NCBI GenBank assembly: GCA_937889225.1
Contig: CALAST010000026.1
Span: 1 to 33,557 of the forward strand
Direction of reading: 5' to 3'
DNA from: an uncultured Lachnobacterium sp.
GTDB taxonomy: Bacteria > Bacillota > Clostridia > Lachnospirales > Lachnospiraceae
DNA: 33,557 nt
A program made the position numbers and the translations under genes. Shown here in pieces: positions 1-7,358 of the stretch; the stretch's first letter is position 1; each line of letters opens with the position of its first letter. The notes beneath the pieces were generated by a model that was not told where the DNA came from, searched no databases, and worked only from the letters and a program-made list of their open reading frames with translations.

Positions 1-5
1 AAAAA

Positions 6-76
6 AGCGGGTGATGGGAATCGAACCCACGTATCCAGCTTGGAAGGCTGGTGTTCTACCATTGAACTACACCCGC
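6..76 (-). tRNA. tRNA-Gly (anticodon TCC)
   Basis: Read on the minus strand, the seven-base acceptor arm GCGGGTG pairs with CACCCGC, and the T arm carries GGTTCGATTCC. The anticodon loop reads CTTCCAA, giving anticodon TCC (glycine, GGA/GGG codons). The discriminator base is U and no CCA is encoded, so CCA must be added by the nucleotidyltransferase. It lies 22 nt downstream of tRNA-Phe and probably shares its transcript. A run of T follows on the minus strand at the very edge of the window, so the transcript end is not visible. Confidence 0.97.
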
Positions 77-98
77 ATGAAAAATATTTTGTTTTAAA

Positions 99-171
<73 letters not shown>

Positions 172-193
172 TTGTCTCCTAAAGACAAAATGT

Positions 194-222
194 ATTTTAC
201 ACTAAAATAATTCATTTGTCAA
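194..222 (-). promoter_or_regulatory. Promoter of the tRNA-Phe/tRNA-Gly operon
   Basis: On the minus strand a consensus -35 TTGACA (complement of 217-222) and a -10 TAAAAT (complement of 194-199) are separated by exactly 17 nt. The predicted start of transcription is near 187, about 16 nt before tRNA-Phe. This is a typical strong sigma-A promoter for stable RNA. Confidence 0.8.
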
Positions 223-255
223 CTGAAAATTTATAGTGAAATACGGAAAATGTTG

Positions 256-264
256 TGTTATAAT
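256..264 (+). promoter_or_regulatory. Extended -10 promoter element
   Basis: The sequence TGTTATAAT is a perfect -10 hexamer preceded by the TGn extension, which can replace a good -35. No convincing -35 lies 17 nt upstream. It is divergent from the tRNA promoter and would start a transcript near 271, about 44 nt before the small membrane-protein gene and the sufCB pair. Confidence 0.5.
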
Positions 265-314
265 AGATACGTTCATGTGTGAATAGCGATTATTACAAAA
301 GGAAGTGTGAGTGT

Positions 315-806
315 ATGTTGGAAGTTTATGTGTTAGTGAACCGAAAAAAAAGTTTTCTTGAAAGGTGTGTATGCAGTGGTCTATTCGTGCTGGGTGCTGT
401 ATTTTTATATGCAACGCTTTTTTATTCGTTTGGGCTGATTTCATTATCCGTACTGGCGTTTATTCTGGGTTTTATATTTGCCAGAAGAAGTACAGAGTAT
501 GAATATTCTTATTTTGATGGAGATGTGCGTTTTGCGAAGGTTATCAATAAAAGCAGACGTAAAAATTTAAGGGGCTATATCATGGATAATATACTTGTGA
601 TTGCACCGGAAGGAGACAGAAGCGTATACAACTATGAAAATGATGTACAGGCAAAGAAACGAAATTTAGCGACAGGTAAAAAAGATGCAAAAGTATACGT
701 CATGGTTGCAAAAAGAGAAAGCGGAATAGAAATTATAAGATTTGAACCGGATGAAAAATATTTAGATGCAGTTTGCATGAAATACCCACAAAAAGTAATC
801 AGATAG
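315..806 (+). CDS. Small two-segment membrane protein of unknown function
   Basis: I do not recognise this protein with certainty. The ATG at 315 follows GGAAG by 9 nt, giving 163 residues; an in-frame GTG at 279 would add 12 residues but has no ribosome site. After a basic N-terminal segment (NRKKSF), a hydrophobic stretch at about residues 20-58 looks like two closely spaced membrane helices. A charged cytosolic domain of about 100 residues follows, with alternating beta-like segments and the pattern NLRGYIMDNILVIAPEGD. The stop is 11 nt before sufC, so it is probably co-transcribed with the iron-sulfur genes. Such placement could be chance or could point to a link with cluster assembly; the sequence does not decide this. 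Confidence 0.75.
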   Translation: MLEVYVLVNRKKSFLERCVCSGLFVLGAVFLYATLFYSFGLISLSVLAFILGFIFARRSTEYEYSYFDGDVRFAKVINKSRRKNLRGYIMDNILVIAPEGDRSVYNYENDVQAKKRNLATGKKDAKVYVMVAKRESGIEIIRFEPDEKYLDAVCMKYPQKVIR

Positions 807-817
807 CGGAGAGACAA

Positions 818-1540
818 ATGTTAGAATTAAAGAATATTTGCTACGAGGTAGCAGGCGATAGTGATAAGAAAGAAATATTAAAAAATGTAAATTTAACGAT
901 TGATGAGCATTTTGTGGCAATTACCGGACCAAACGGCGGCGGTAAATCCACATTGGCAAAAATGATTGCGGGCATTATTCAGCCGACCAGCGGACAGATT
1001 TTGCTGGATGGAGAAGATATTACCAATTTAAGCATTACTGAAAGAGCCAATAAAGGCATTAGCTTTGCATTTCAGCAACCGGTGCATTTTAAAGGGCTTA
1101 CGGTAAAAGATTTGATTTCTTTAGCAGCCGGAAAAACAATGAGTGTTACGGAAATCTGCAACATTTTATCAGAGGTAGGGCTTTGTGCAAGAGATTATAT
1201 TAACCGTGAATTAAACGGAAGCCTTTCCGGTGGCGAATTAAAAAGAATTGAGATTGCCATGATTTTAGCAAGAGGAACAAAACTTTCTATTTTTGATGAG
1301 CCGGAAGCAGGGATTGACCTTTGGAGCTTCAATAGCTTAATTCGTGTTTTTGAGAAAATGAGAGATGAAATCAATGGAACGATTCTGATTATTTCCCATC
1401 AGGAACGAATTTTAAATATTGCAGACAAGATTATTGTAATTGCAAATGGTGAAGTGGAAAAAATAGGCAGTAAGGATGAAATTCTGCCGGCACTATTATA
1501 TACGAGCTCCTCTTGTCAGACATTAGCAGACAAGCAGTAG
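818..1540 (+). CDS. sufC: SufC-type ABC ATPase of Fe-S cluster assembly
   Basis: This 240-residue cytosolic ABC ATPase is the energising subunit of the SUF iron-sulfur assembly complex. It drives conformational change in a SufB/SufD-type scaffold rather than transport. Walker A GPNGGGKST is at residues 37-45, the signature LSGGE at 136-140, Walker B with FDEPEAGID at 159-167 and the H-loop SHQ at 193-195. There is no membrane partner nearby, which fits SufC rather than a transporter. ATG 818 follows a GGAG ribosome site; the upstream TTG at 773 in the same frame lies inside the previous gene. The next gene, 17 nt downstream, encodes the scaffold. Identity is secure at family level. Confidence 0.93.
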   Translation: MLELKNICYEVAGDSDKKEILKNVNLTIDEHFVAITGPNGGGKSTLAKMIAGIIQPTSGQILLDGEDITNLSITERANKGISFAFQQPVHFKGLTVKDLISLAAGKTMSVTEICNILSEVGLCARDYINRELNGSLSGGELKRIEIAMILARGTKLSIFDEPEAGIDLWSFNSLIRVFEKMRDEINGTILIISHQERILNIADKIIVIANGEVEKIGSKDEILPALLYTSSSCQTLADKQ

Positions 1541-1557
1541 GCAGAAAGCAGGATAAT

Positions 1558-2475
1558 ATGGACGTAATTCAGAAAAATTTATTAGCACAGGTAGCAGACC
1601 TTCATAAAGTACCGGAAGGGGCATATAATATTCGTGCCAATGGCAAAACCGATAGTCGTAATACTACCGCAAATATTGATATCGTAGAAAAAGAAGATAA
1701 ATCCGGTATTGATATTATTATTAAGCCGGGAACCGTAAACGAAAGTGTTCACATTCCGGTACTTTTGAGTCAAAGTGGCATTCAGGAAGTTGTGTATAAT
1801 GATTTTCATATTGGGGAGGGTGCAGATGTAACGATTGTTGCAGGATGCGGCATTCACAATTGTGGAACGGATACTTCCAAACATGATGGTATTCATACGT
1901 TTTATCTTGGCAAAAATGCAAAGGTGCGTTATGTAGAACGCCATTATGGAGAAGGCGATGGAAATGGAGAAAATATTATGAATCCGGAAACCATCGTTCA
2001 TTTAGACGAAGGTGCAGTTCTCGAAATGGAAACAACGCAGATTAAAGGAATTGATTCCACAAATCGTATTACACGTGGGGATTTGGCAAAAGGAGCTGTT
2101 TTAGAAGTCTCTGAGAAAATTATGACACATGGAAAACAATTTGCAAGAACCGATTTCTCTGTAGATTTAAATGGGGATGGATGTAGTGCAAATGTAATTT
2201 CCCGTTCTGTAGCAAGAGATTATTCCAGACAGGAATTCTATTCCAATATTAATGGAAATTGTGCATGTACAGGTCATAGTGAATGTGATGCTATTATTAT
2301 GGATGAGGCGATTGTTTCCGCAAGCCCGCAGCTTACCGCGGCAAATATTGATGCAAGTCTTATTCATGAAGCGGCGATTGGAAAAATCGCAGGAGAGCAG
2401 TTGATTAAATTAATGACATTAGGACTTACCGAACAGGAAGCAGAAGAACAGATTATCAATGGATTCTTAAAATAA
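1558..2475 (+). CDS. sufB: SufB/SufD-family Fe-S scaffold protein (SmsB-like)
   Basis: A 305-residue beta-helix scaffold for iron-sulfur cluster assembly, partner of the SufC ATPase encoded directly upstream. The C-terminal signature HEAAIGK (270-276) keeps the His-Glu pair of the SufB active region. A Cys/His group C235, C237, H240, C243 precedes the AIIMD segment typical of the family. The protein is much shorter than SufB of the multi-gene SUF operons (about 470 residues) and is the only scaffold present, so the pair looks like the two-gene minimal system (SmsCB) described in archaea and anaerobes. No sufS, sufU or second scaffold gene is in the window. ATG 1558 follows CAGGA; an upstream in-frame TTG at 1513 overlaps sufC and is less likely. 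Confidence 0.9.
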   Translation: MDVIQKNLLAQVADLHKVPEGAYNIRANGKTDSRNTTANIDIVEKEDKSGIDIIIKPGTVNESVHIPVLLSQSGIQEVVYNDFHIGEGADVTIVAGCGIHNCGTDTSKHDGIHTFYLGKNAKVRYVERHYGEGDGNGENIMNPETIVHLDEGAVLEMETTQIKGIDSTNRITRGDLAKGAVLEVSEKIMTHGKQFARTDFSVDLNGDGCSANVISRSVARDYSRQEFYSNINGNCACTGHSECDAIIMDEAIVSASPQLTAANIDASLIHEAAIGKIAGEQLIKLMTLGLTEQEAEEQIINGFLK

Positions 2476-2480
2476 ACGAG

Positions 2481-2526
2481 TTCGTTATAAGTAAGGAGCT
2501 AAGCGGATTGTAAATATCCGCTTAGT
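2481..2526 (+). repeat. Dispersed intergenic hairpin element, copy A
   Basis: Immediately downstream of sufB, TTCGTTATAAGTAAGGAGC is followed by a perfect 10-bp stem CTAAGCGGAT (2499-2508) and ATCCGCTTAG (2516-2525) around a 7-nt loop. It matches the core and hairpin of copies at 7243, 11781 and 27001. No T-run follows, so it is not a classic intrinsic terminator. A separate 12-bp palindrome, TGTAAATTTACA, follows at 2528-2539. Confidence 0.75.
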
Positions 2527-2561
2527 ATGTAAATTTACAGAAAAAATAAGTACTGCTAATT

Positions 2562-2978
2562 TTATTCTTCTTCTGTATCGAAGAATCGCATTTTCGAAGA
2601 GTCATCTGTTTTTTGTGTATTATAGCCATGTACATTTTTGTTAATGAGTTTCAAACATTTTTGACATAGCGTTCCAAAAGAAACAGGTGCACCGCAATGT
2701 TGGCATTGCACTCTGCCGAAAGTAGCAGATTTATCATCATTTTCTTTGTATTCAATACGTCCTTCTTTAATCCAGTTTTTTACGCGACGCAGAGGAATAT
2801 TAAAATATTCAGCAACTTGATGTTCATTAACATCATTGCTTCTGATAAACTCTTTTACGTCATTAAAGAGGTTGTTTTCCAGACATCCCGGACAAATATT
2901 GTACTGGTATGTTTGGGGAAGAGGTTTTTGGCAAACACTGCATTGTTTATACGAAGTGAAATCCTTATAATTGTTCAT
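2562..2978 (-). CDS. Zinc-ribbon/HTH protein, YvyF (TIGR03826)-like
   Basis: A 138-residue protein with three parts. An N-terminal zinc ribbon has C13-x2-C16 and C29-x2-C32. A central helix-turn-helix lies at about residues 50-72 (NEHQVAEYFNIPLRRVKNWI). A C-terminal zinc ribbon has C92-x2-C95 and C105-x2-C108, followed by an acidic tail. This is the layout of the small flagellar-operon protein YvyF of Bacillus, but no flagellar gene is nearby, so the role may be different, for example a nucleic-acid-binding regulator. It is monocistronic, convergent with sufB and divergent from murI. The start follows an AAAGGA ribosome site on the minus strand. Family resemblance is by architecture; function is not established. 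Confidence 0.75.
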   Translation of the reverse strand: MNNYKDFTSYKQCSVCQKPLPQTYQYNICPGCLENNLFNDVKEFIRSNDVNEHQVAEYFNIPLRRVKNWIKEGRIEYKENDDKSATFGRVQCQHCGAPVSFGTLCQKCLKLINKNVHGYNTQKTDDSSKMRFFDTEEE

Positions 2979-3016
2979 AAATAAAATCCTTTCGTTTACG
3001 TTTTTGATTTGGTTGA

Positions 3017-3068
3017 AGTATAAAAGATGAAAAAAGGTTTGTAATATTAGTACATATAAAATTATAAT
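3017..3068. promoter_or_regulatory. Divergent promoter region between the zinc-ribbon gene and murI
   Basis: Minus strand: -35 TTACAA (complement of 3039-3044), 16-nt spacer, -10 TATACT (complement of 3017-3022). Plus strand: -35 TTGTAA at 3039-3044, 18-nt spacer, -10 TATAAT at 3063-3068. The same six bases could serve as the -35 in both directions. The -10 elements are good, the -35 elements only fair. Confidence 0.5.
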
Positions 3069-3104
3069 ATCATACTTTGTTATTTTTTTAAATAGGAGAA
3101 AGCT

Positions 3105-3908
3105 ATGTTGGAGTTACAAAAACGGTCAATCGCGGTATTTGATTCAGGTGTTGGCGGTGTTAGTGTATTAAGGGAATTAGTAAAAATCATGCCAAATGAA
3201 AATTATATTTATTTTGGGGATTCAAAGAATGCACCTTATGGCATGAAAACAAAAGAAGAAGTATTAGAATTAACTTTAAGCTGTGCGAAAAAACTTTTTG
3301 AAGGCAATTTGGAAAGCGCACGTGATAATGGTGCAAAAGGGCTGGTAGTGGCATGCAATACTGCCACAAGTGCGGCAGTACGTGAGTTGCGGCAGATTTA
3401 TCCGAATATTCCGATTGTAGGAATTGAGCCGGCAGTAAAACCTGCTGTTACATATAAACCGGGCGGTCAAGTGCTTGTTATGGCAACACCTATGACAATT
3501 CGGGAAGAAAAATTCAGAACCTTAATGGGACGTTACAGTAAGCAGGCAAAAATCATACCGCTTCCTTGTCCGGGACTTATGGATTTTGTGGAGCGAGGCG
3601 ATTTGTATAGTGAGGATTTTCGGAAATATCTCGAAGAACTGCTATATGAGTATCGAACTAATAAAATAGATGCAGCCGTTTTGGGATGTACGCATTATCC
3701 GTTTGCGAAAGAGCTGATTCAAGAAATTTTAGGGGAAGATGTCATGGTATTTGATGGTGGCGAAGGAACGGCAAGAGAGATGAAACGCCGTCTCACAGAG
3801 GCAGACTTGTTAAACCCGGCAAAAGAAAATGGTAAAATTATTTTTGAAAATAGTTTAGAGAATAATGCAGAAAAGATTGATTTGTGCCGTAGGCTGTTGG
3901 AATTATAG
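3105..3908 (+). CDS. murI: Glutamate racemase
   Basis: This 267-residue cytosolic enzyme interconverts L- and D-glutamate and supplies D-Glu for peptidoglycan precursors. The two catalytic cysteines are in VVACNTATS (C84) and GCTHYPF (C195, followed by H197). The N-terminal FDSGVGG motif carries D13 and S14, and GDSKNAPYG lies at 38-46. Length is normal for the family. ATG 3105 follows a strong AGGAGAA ribosome site. It appears to be transcribed alone: its own promoter is upstream and a perfect terminator hairpin follows about 200 nt downstream. Confidence 0.96.
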   Translation: MLELQKRSIAVFDSGVGGVSVLRELVKIMPNENYIYFGDSKNAPYGMKTKEEVLELTLSCAKKLFEGNLESARDNGAKGLVVACNTATSAAVRELRQIYPNIPIVGIEPAVKPAVTYKPGGQVLVMATPMTIREEKFRTLMGRYSKQAKIIPLPCPGLMDFVERGDLYSEDFRKYLEELLYEYRTNKIDAAVLGCTHYPFAKELIQEILGEDVMVFDGGEGTAREMKRRLTEADLLNPAKENGKIIFENSLENNAEKIDLCRRLLEL

Positions 3909-4106
3909 GATAAAAAGGAGATTATTCGACAATTTTTGATGTAATTATAAATAGTTTATAAAATTTTTAAGCATAAATTTATAAAGGTTTTCGAAAACGG
4001 ACACATTCATGTCATATTTTTTGCATATACTAGTCATTGTCAAAGGAAGTCATTCCTTTGAAACATTCCCTTTTTATTAATAAACATTTTCATAACTAAA
4101 CTCCTC

Positions 4107-4138
4107 GAAAACAGGGTGCCTTTTGGCACCCTGTTTTC
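4107..4138. terminator. Intrinsic terminator (bidirectional shape)
   Basis: A perfect 14-bp stem, GAAAACAGGGTGCC and GGCACCCTGTTTTC, encloses a TTTT loop. The A-rich and T-rich stem ends allow use in either direction. It ends the murI transcript or a small RNA downstream of it. Confidence 0.9.
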
Positions 4139-4226
4139 ATGTTTGAAAAGGAAGTTGCAAAAGCAAATTTTAGAGTGGATTAAAAAAATGAGATGTGATA
4201 AAATAGTGGGGCGATTCCTAATTTCG

Positions 4227-4276
4227 ACCGAATCAAGCTACCATAGTAGCTATTCGGGTAGAGCCATAGCGAATGT
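4227..4276 (+). repeat. Dispersed intergenic hairpin element, copy I (truncated)
   Basis: CCGAAT (4228-4233) pairs with ATTCGG (4252-4257), and inside it AGCTAC (4236-4241) pairs with GTAGCT (4246-4251) around CATA. This makes a 12-bp stem with a 2-nt bulge. It runs into TTCGGGTAGAGCCATAGCG, which matches the core of copy D at 11782 with few gaps. The downstream AGCGGAT hairpin is missing. It lies about 80 nt before the DUF4250 gene, in the same direction. Confidence 0.6.
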
Positions 4277-4352
4277 ACATAAAAGTATGAAGTAACAGGG
4301 ATTGGGATACAAAATATAGATTTAGAGAAAAGATAAGAAAGTGAGAAAAACA

Positions 4353-4529
4353 ATGAATTTACCAAAAGATCCGGTTATGCTGCTTAGCGTAGTAAATACA
4401 CAGTTGCGAGATATTTATCCAAATTTAGAAGAGTTAGTAAAAGCTCACATGATTTCGGAGGAAGAACTCATAAATAAATTAAAAGTTATTAATTATGAAT
4501 ATAATAGTGAAAGAAATCAGTTTGTGTAG
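4353..4529 (+). CDS. DUF4250 family small protein
   Basis: A 58-residue protein starting MNLPKDPVMLLSVVNTQLRD and ending YEYNSERNQFV, which matches my memory of the DUF4250 family (about 55-60 residues). The body is helical with acidic patches and has no membrane segment or signal peptide. Function is unknown. ATG 4353 is chosen because family members begin at MNLPKDP; a GTG at 4341 would add MRKT. The ribosome site is weak (AAGTGAG). A second tiny protein gene follows 70 nt downstream. Confidence 0.8.
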   Translation: MNLPKDPVMLLSVVNTQLRDIYPNLEELVKAHMISEEELINKLKVINYEYNSERNQFV

Positions 4530-4599
4530 TATTTGTGGATATTATGAGAAGATGTCATTGAAAGGATGCTGTGTTTGATAAAGATAAAGGAGGGTATTC

Positions 4600-4776
4600 A
4601 TGCAAACAAGTTGTGATTTTTGTGCCTATAATGAATATGATGAAGAAGATGAATGTTATTATTGTTCCGTAAATATGGATGAAGATGATATGGCACGTTT
4701 TATTCAAAGCAGTTATAAATACTGTCCATATTATAAATCCGGAGATGAATATCAGGTGGTACGGCATCAGATGTAA
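4600..4776 (+). CDS. Small cysteine-rich acidic protein, DUF6472-like
   Basis: A 58-residue protein preceded by a near-perfect AAAGGAGGG ribosome site, which strongly supports translation. Cysteines occur as C5-x2-C8, C19-x2-C22 and C42 (in KYCPYYKSGDEY), with acidic runs YDEEDEC and NMDEDDMARF and a C-terminal QVVRHQM. The spacing suggests a small zinc-binding fold. It matches my memory of the short DUF6472 family in Lachnospiraceae. Function is unknown. It follows the DUF4250 gene in the same direction and may share its transcript. Confidence 0.8.
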   Translation: MQTSCDFCAYNEYDEEDECYYCSVNMDEDDMARFIQSSYKYCPYYKSGDEYQVVRHQM

Positions 4777-4883
4777 AATATTTTGTATAAAATATGCCGA
4801 TTTATGAGGGGGATAACCTATACAGATAAATGCAAAGAACTTAGAGGTTTAGTAAAGTTTAGGAAAAGTTAATAGGATAAATG

Positions 4884-4912
4884 TTGATTTATACGAGTTC
4901 TTTCTATATAAT
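4884..4912 (+). promoter_or_regulatory. Promoter upstream of ftsH
   Basis: TTGATT at 4884-4889 and TATAAT at 4907-4912 are separated by 17 nt. The predicted start is near 4919, placing repeat copy B entirely in the 5' leader of ftsH. Confidence 0.65.
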
Positions 4913-4945
4913 AGGAGTATTGTGAAATAGAATTTATATAATTCA

Positions 4946-5013
4946 ACCGAAACTGCGAAAGTGGTTATAAATTTGGTTAGAAGTATAGCAAAGCAGATTG
5001 CGAATATCCGCTA
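4946..5013 (+). repeat. Dispersed intergenic hairpin element, copy B (long form)
   Basis: AACCGAAACT pairs imperfectly with AGTGGTT around GCGA, forming the first hairpin. A diverged core, GGTTAGAAGTATAGCAA, follows, and then AGCAGATTGCGAATATCCGC, in which the second hairpin keeps six of seven pairs. It is in the predicted leader of ftsH. Confidence 0.75.
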
Positions 5014-5108
5014 GAGTGGGTTTTCGCTCGTTATATTTTTATGTCAGATGCTAGTGCTATACTGGTACTGATATGTAGAATATAAGAAAATAGAAAGACG
5101 GAGGAACT

Positions 5109-7238
5109 ATGGATAACCATAACAACGAATTTAACGAATATAACAACAACGAATACAACAACCCCGGTTCGGGAAATAATGGCGGTGGAAACCGAAATGG
5201 AAATAATGGCAATAATGGAAACAATGGTCCCGGCAGAAAGAATAATGGGCAGACAATTCTTGTCTTTATTATGTTTACTTTAATTGCCATGCTTGTTATG
5301 TCACTTTTCAGCAGTCATTTTAATCAGATGAGTTCAAAGGAAACAACCTATACGGAATTTATTACCCAGTTAGAAGCCGGGAATGTAAAGTCAGTTGAAT
5401 TTGATTCTTACGAAATTGACTATACACTTGTAAACGATGAGAGCAATTATGATATTACGTATTACACAGGGTATATTGATGATGAGGGGCTTATCGAAGA
5501 ATTGAAGACGATGAAAACCTCAGAGGGAGAAAAGGTTCAGATTAAGTCGAAAGTTCCGGATGATACATCTACGATTGTGTTAAATATTTTAAGCCTTGTA
5601 CTTCCATTGGTAGGATTTTGGATTGTATTAGGATTTATTATGCGTCGTATGGGCGGTGGAGCGATGGGTGTAGGAAAGTCCACAGCCAAAGTTTATGTAG
5701 AGAAAAAGACCGGAGTAACATTTAAGGATGTAGCAGGACAGGATGAGGCAAAAGAATCCTTGCAGGAAATGGTGGACTTTTTGCACAACCCGGATAAATA
5801 TAAGGATATTGGGGCAAAATTACCAAAAGGTGCTTTGTTGGTAGGACCTCCGGGAACGGGTAAAACTTTATTGGCAAAAGCTGTAGCCGGTGAAGCGGGC
5901 GTACCATTCTTCTCACTTGCAGGTTCTGACTTTGTAGAAATGTTTGTTGGTGTAGGTGCTTCCCGTGTAAGAGATTTGTTTAAGGAAGCTCAGAAAATGG
6001 CACCATGTATTATCTTTATTGACGAAATTGATGCCATTGGTAAAAGCCGTGACAGTCATTATGGAGGTGGCAATGATGAGCGTGAGCAGACATTAAATCA
6101 GCTCCTTGCGGAAATGGATGGTTTTGACACTTCTAAGGGAATTCTTATCTTAGCAGCAACAAACAGACCGGAAGTATTGGATAAGGCATTGCTTCGTCCG
6201 GGACGTTTTGACAGACGTGTCATTGTTGATAAACCGGATTTAAAAGGCCGTTTAGAAACGTTAAAAGTACATTCCAAAGACGTGCTTATGGATGAGACTG
6301 TTGATTTGGACGCACTTGCTCTTGCAACAGCAGGTTTGGTAGGTTCAGACCTTGCAAATATGATTAATGAAGCTGCAATTTTAGCTGTAAAAGCCGGCAG
6401 AAAATGCGTAAATCAGGCAGATTTGTTTGAAGCATTTGAGCTTGTTGCGGTAGGCGGCAAAGAAAAGAAAGACCGCATTATGAGTGAAAAAGAGCGTAAG
6501 ATTGTTTCTTACCACGAAGTTGGTCATGCACTTGTATCAGCATTGCAGAAAAATAGCGAGCCGGTACAAAAGATTACGATTGTACCTCGTACAATGGGTG
6601 CATTAGGTTACACGCTTCAGACACCGGAAGAAGAAAAATATCTGGAAACAAAAGATGAGTTGATTGCAAAGATTACCACCTTTATGGCTGGTCGAGCTGC
6701 GGAAATGCTGCAATTTAACTCTGCAACCAGCGGTGCGGCAAATGATATTGAAAATGCAACAAAAATTGCCCGTGCCATGATTACGATGTATGGTATGTCT
6801 GATAAGTTTGGTATGATGTGCCTTGCAACTGTGGAACACCAGTATTTGGATGGCAGAGCCGGACTTATCTGTGGCGAAGAAACTGCCGGACAGATTGATA
6901 CGGAAGTATTATCTGTCATTAATAATTGCTATAGTGAAGCATATCGTATGTTGGAAGAAAACAAAGATATCTTAGACCATATTTCCGAATATCTCTTTGA
7001 AAAGGAAACCATTACCGGTAAGGAATTTATGAGTATTTTCCGTAAAATGAAAGGGCTTCCGGAAGAAAATGGAAAGACGGAATCTATTGAAATAGTATTA
7101 GACGAAACAAAATGTAATAAAGTAGAATTAGATGAAGTGAAGATAGATGAAGGAAAAACCGGAAATTCAGAATATAAGGAAGTAGATACAGAAAATATAA
7201 GTTCTGAAAAGAAGGCATCTATTTTTACAGAAGTATAA
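5109..7238 (+). CDS. ftsH: ATP-dependent zinc metalloprotease FtsH
   Basis: A 709-residue membrane-anchored AAA+ protease that degrades misfolded and regulatory membrane and cytosolic proteins. The N-terminus is unusually rich in Asn and Gly (residues 1-45). Membrane helices are near 49-69 and 155-178, with an extracytoplasmic domain between them. Walker A GPPGTGKT is at 246-253, Walker B IIFIDEID at 301-308, and the zinc site HEVGH at 469-473 with the third ligand near D546. The C-terminal 50 residues are an acidic Lys/Glu-rich tail beyond the usual end. ATG 5109 follows GGAGG. Its own promoter lies 200 nt upstream; uvrC follows after 120 nt that contain another repeat copy. Confidence 0.97.
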   Translation: MDNHNNEFNEYNNNEYNNPGSGNNGGGNRNGNNGNNGNNGPGRKNNGQTILVFIMFTLIAMLVMSLFSSHFNQMSSKETTYTEFITQLEAGNVKSVEFDSYEIDYTLVNDESNYDITYYTGYIDDEGLIEELKTMKTSEGEKVQIKSKVPDDTSTIVLNILSLVLPLVGFWIVLGFIMRRMGGGAMGVGKSTAKVYVEKKTGVTFKDVAGQDEAKESLQEMVDFLHNPDKYKDIGAKLPKGALLVGPPGTGKTLLAKAVAGEAGVPFFSLAGSDFVEMFVGVGASRVRDLFKEAQKMAPCIIFIDEIDAIGKSRDSHYGGGNDEREQTLNQLLAEMDGFDTSKGILILAATNRPEVLDKALLRPGRFDRRVIVDKPDLKGRLETLKVHSKDVLMDETVDLDALALATAGLVGSDLANMINEAAILAVKAGRKCVNQADLFEAFELVAVGGKEKKDRIMSEKERKIVSYHEVGHALVSALQKNSEPVQKITIVPRTMGALGYTLQTPEEEKYLETKDELIAKITTFMAGRAAEMLQFNSATSGAANDIENATKIARAMITMYGMSDKFGMMCLATVEHQYLDGRAGLICGEETAGQIDTEVLSVINNCYSEAYRMLEENKDILDHISEYLFEKETITGKEFMSIFRKMKGLPEENGKTESIEIVLDETKCNKVELDEVKIDEGKTGNSEYKEVDTENISSEKKASIFTEV

Positions 7239-7242
7239 TTGA

Positions 7243-7314
7243 AACCGAAACTGTGACGGAAGTTATTCGGTTATGAGCAAGTAGCAAAGCGGATTGCGAA
7301 TATCCGCCTGATGT
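7243..7314 (+). repeat. Dispersed intergenic hairpin element, copy C (long form, best formed)
   Basis: The first hairpin pairs AACCGAA (7243-7249) with TTCGGTT (7266-7272). The core TTATGAGCAAGTAGCAA follows, and the second hairpin pairs AGCGGAT with ATCCGCC/T. It begins 5 nt after the ftsH stop and lies between ftsH and uvrC, in the sense direction. Confidence 0.85.
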
Positions 7315-7358
7315 GCTTATTTTGATAGTAAATATGAAATTTAAGAGGATTCATAAGC

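Larger units (their letters stand above)
3909..4352 (+). other. Gene-free region downstream of murI, possible structured RNA
   Basis: This 444-nt stretch holds no convincing protein gene. It contains a perfect 8-bp hairpin, CAAAGGAA (4041-4048) with TTCCTTTG (4053-4060), then the 14-bp terminator at 4107-4138, then a copy of the dispersed repeat at 4227-4276. The long distance between the murI stop and its terminator leaves room for a small RNA or a long 3' untranslated region, but no good promoter is visible within it. Confidence 0.4.
4777..5108 (+). other. Gene-free leader region of ftsH
   Basis: This 332-nt gap contains no protein gene. It holds the ftsH promoter (4884-4912) and dispersed element copy B (4946-5013). 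The remaining sequence up to the GGAGG ribosome site at about 5100 is AT-rich. The ftsH message would therefore carry a leader of about 190 nt that includes the repeat. Confidence 0.6.

Noticed and set aside
1582..2001. 139-codon open frame antisense to sufB
   Set aside because: Inside a clear scaffold gene on the opposite strand; composition is that of a shadow frame.
2499..2525. Copy A hairpin as a normal intrinsic terminator for sufB
   Set aside because: The 10-bp stem is perfect but no T-run follows, and related copies occur upstream of genes and in predicted leaders.
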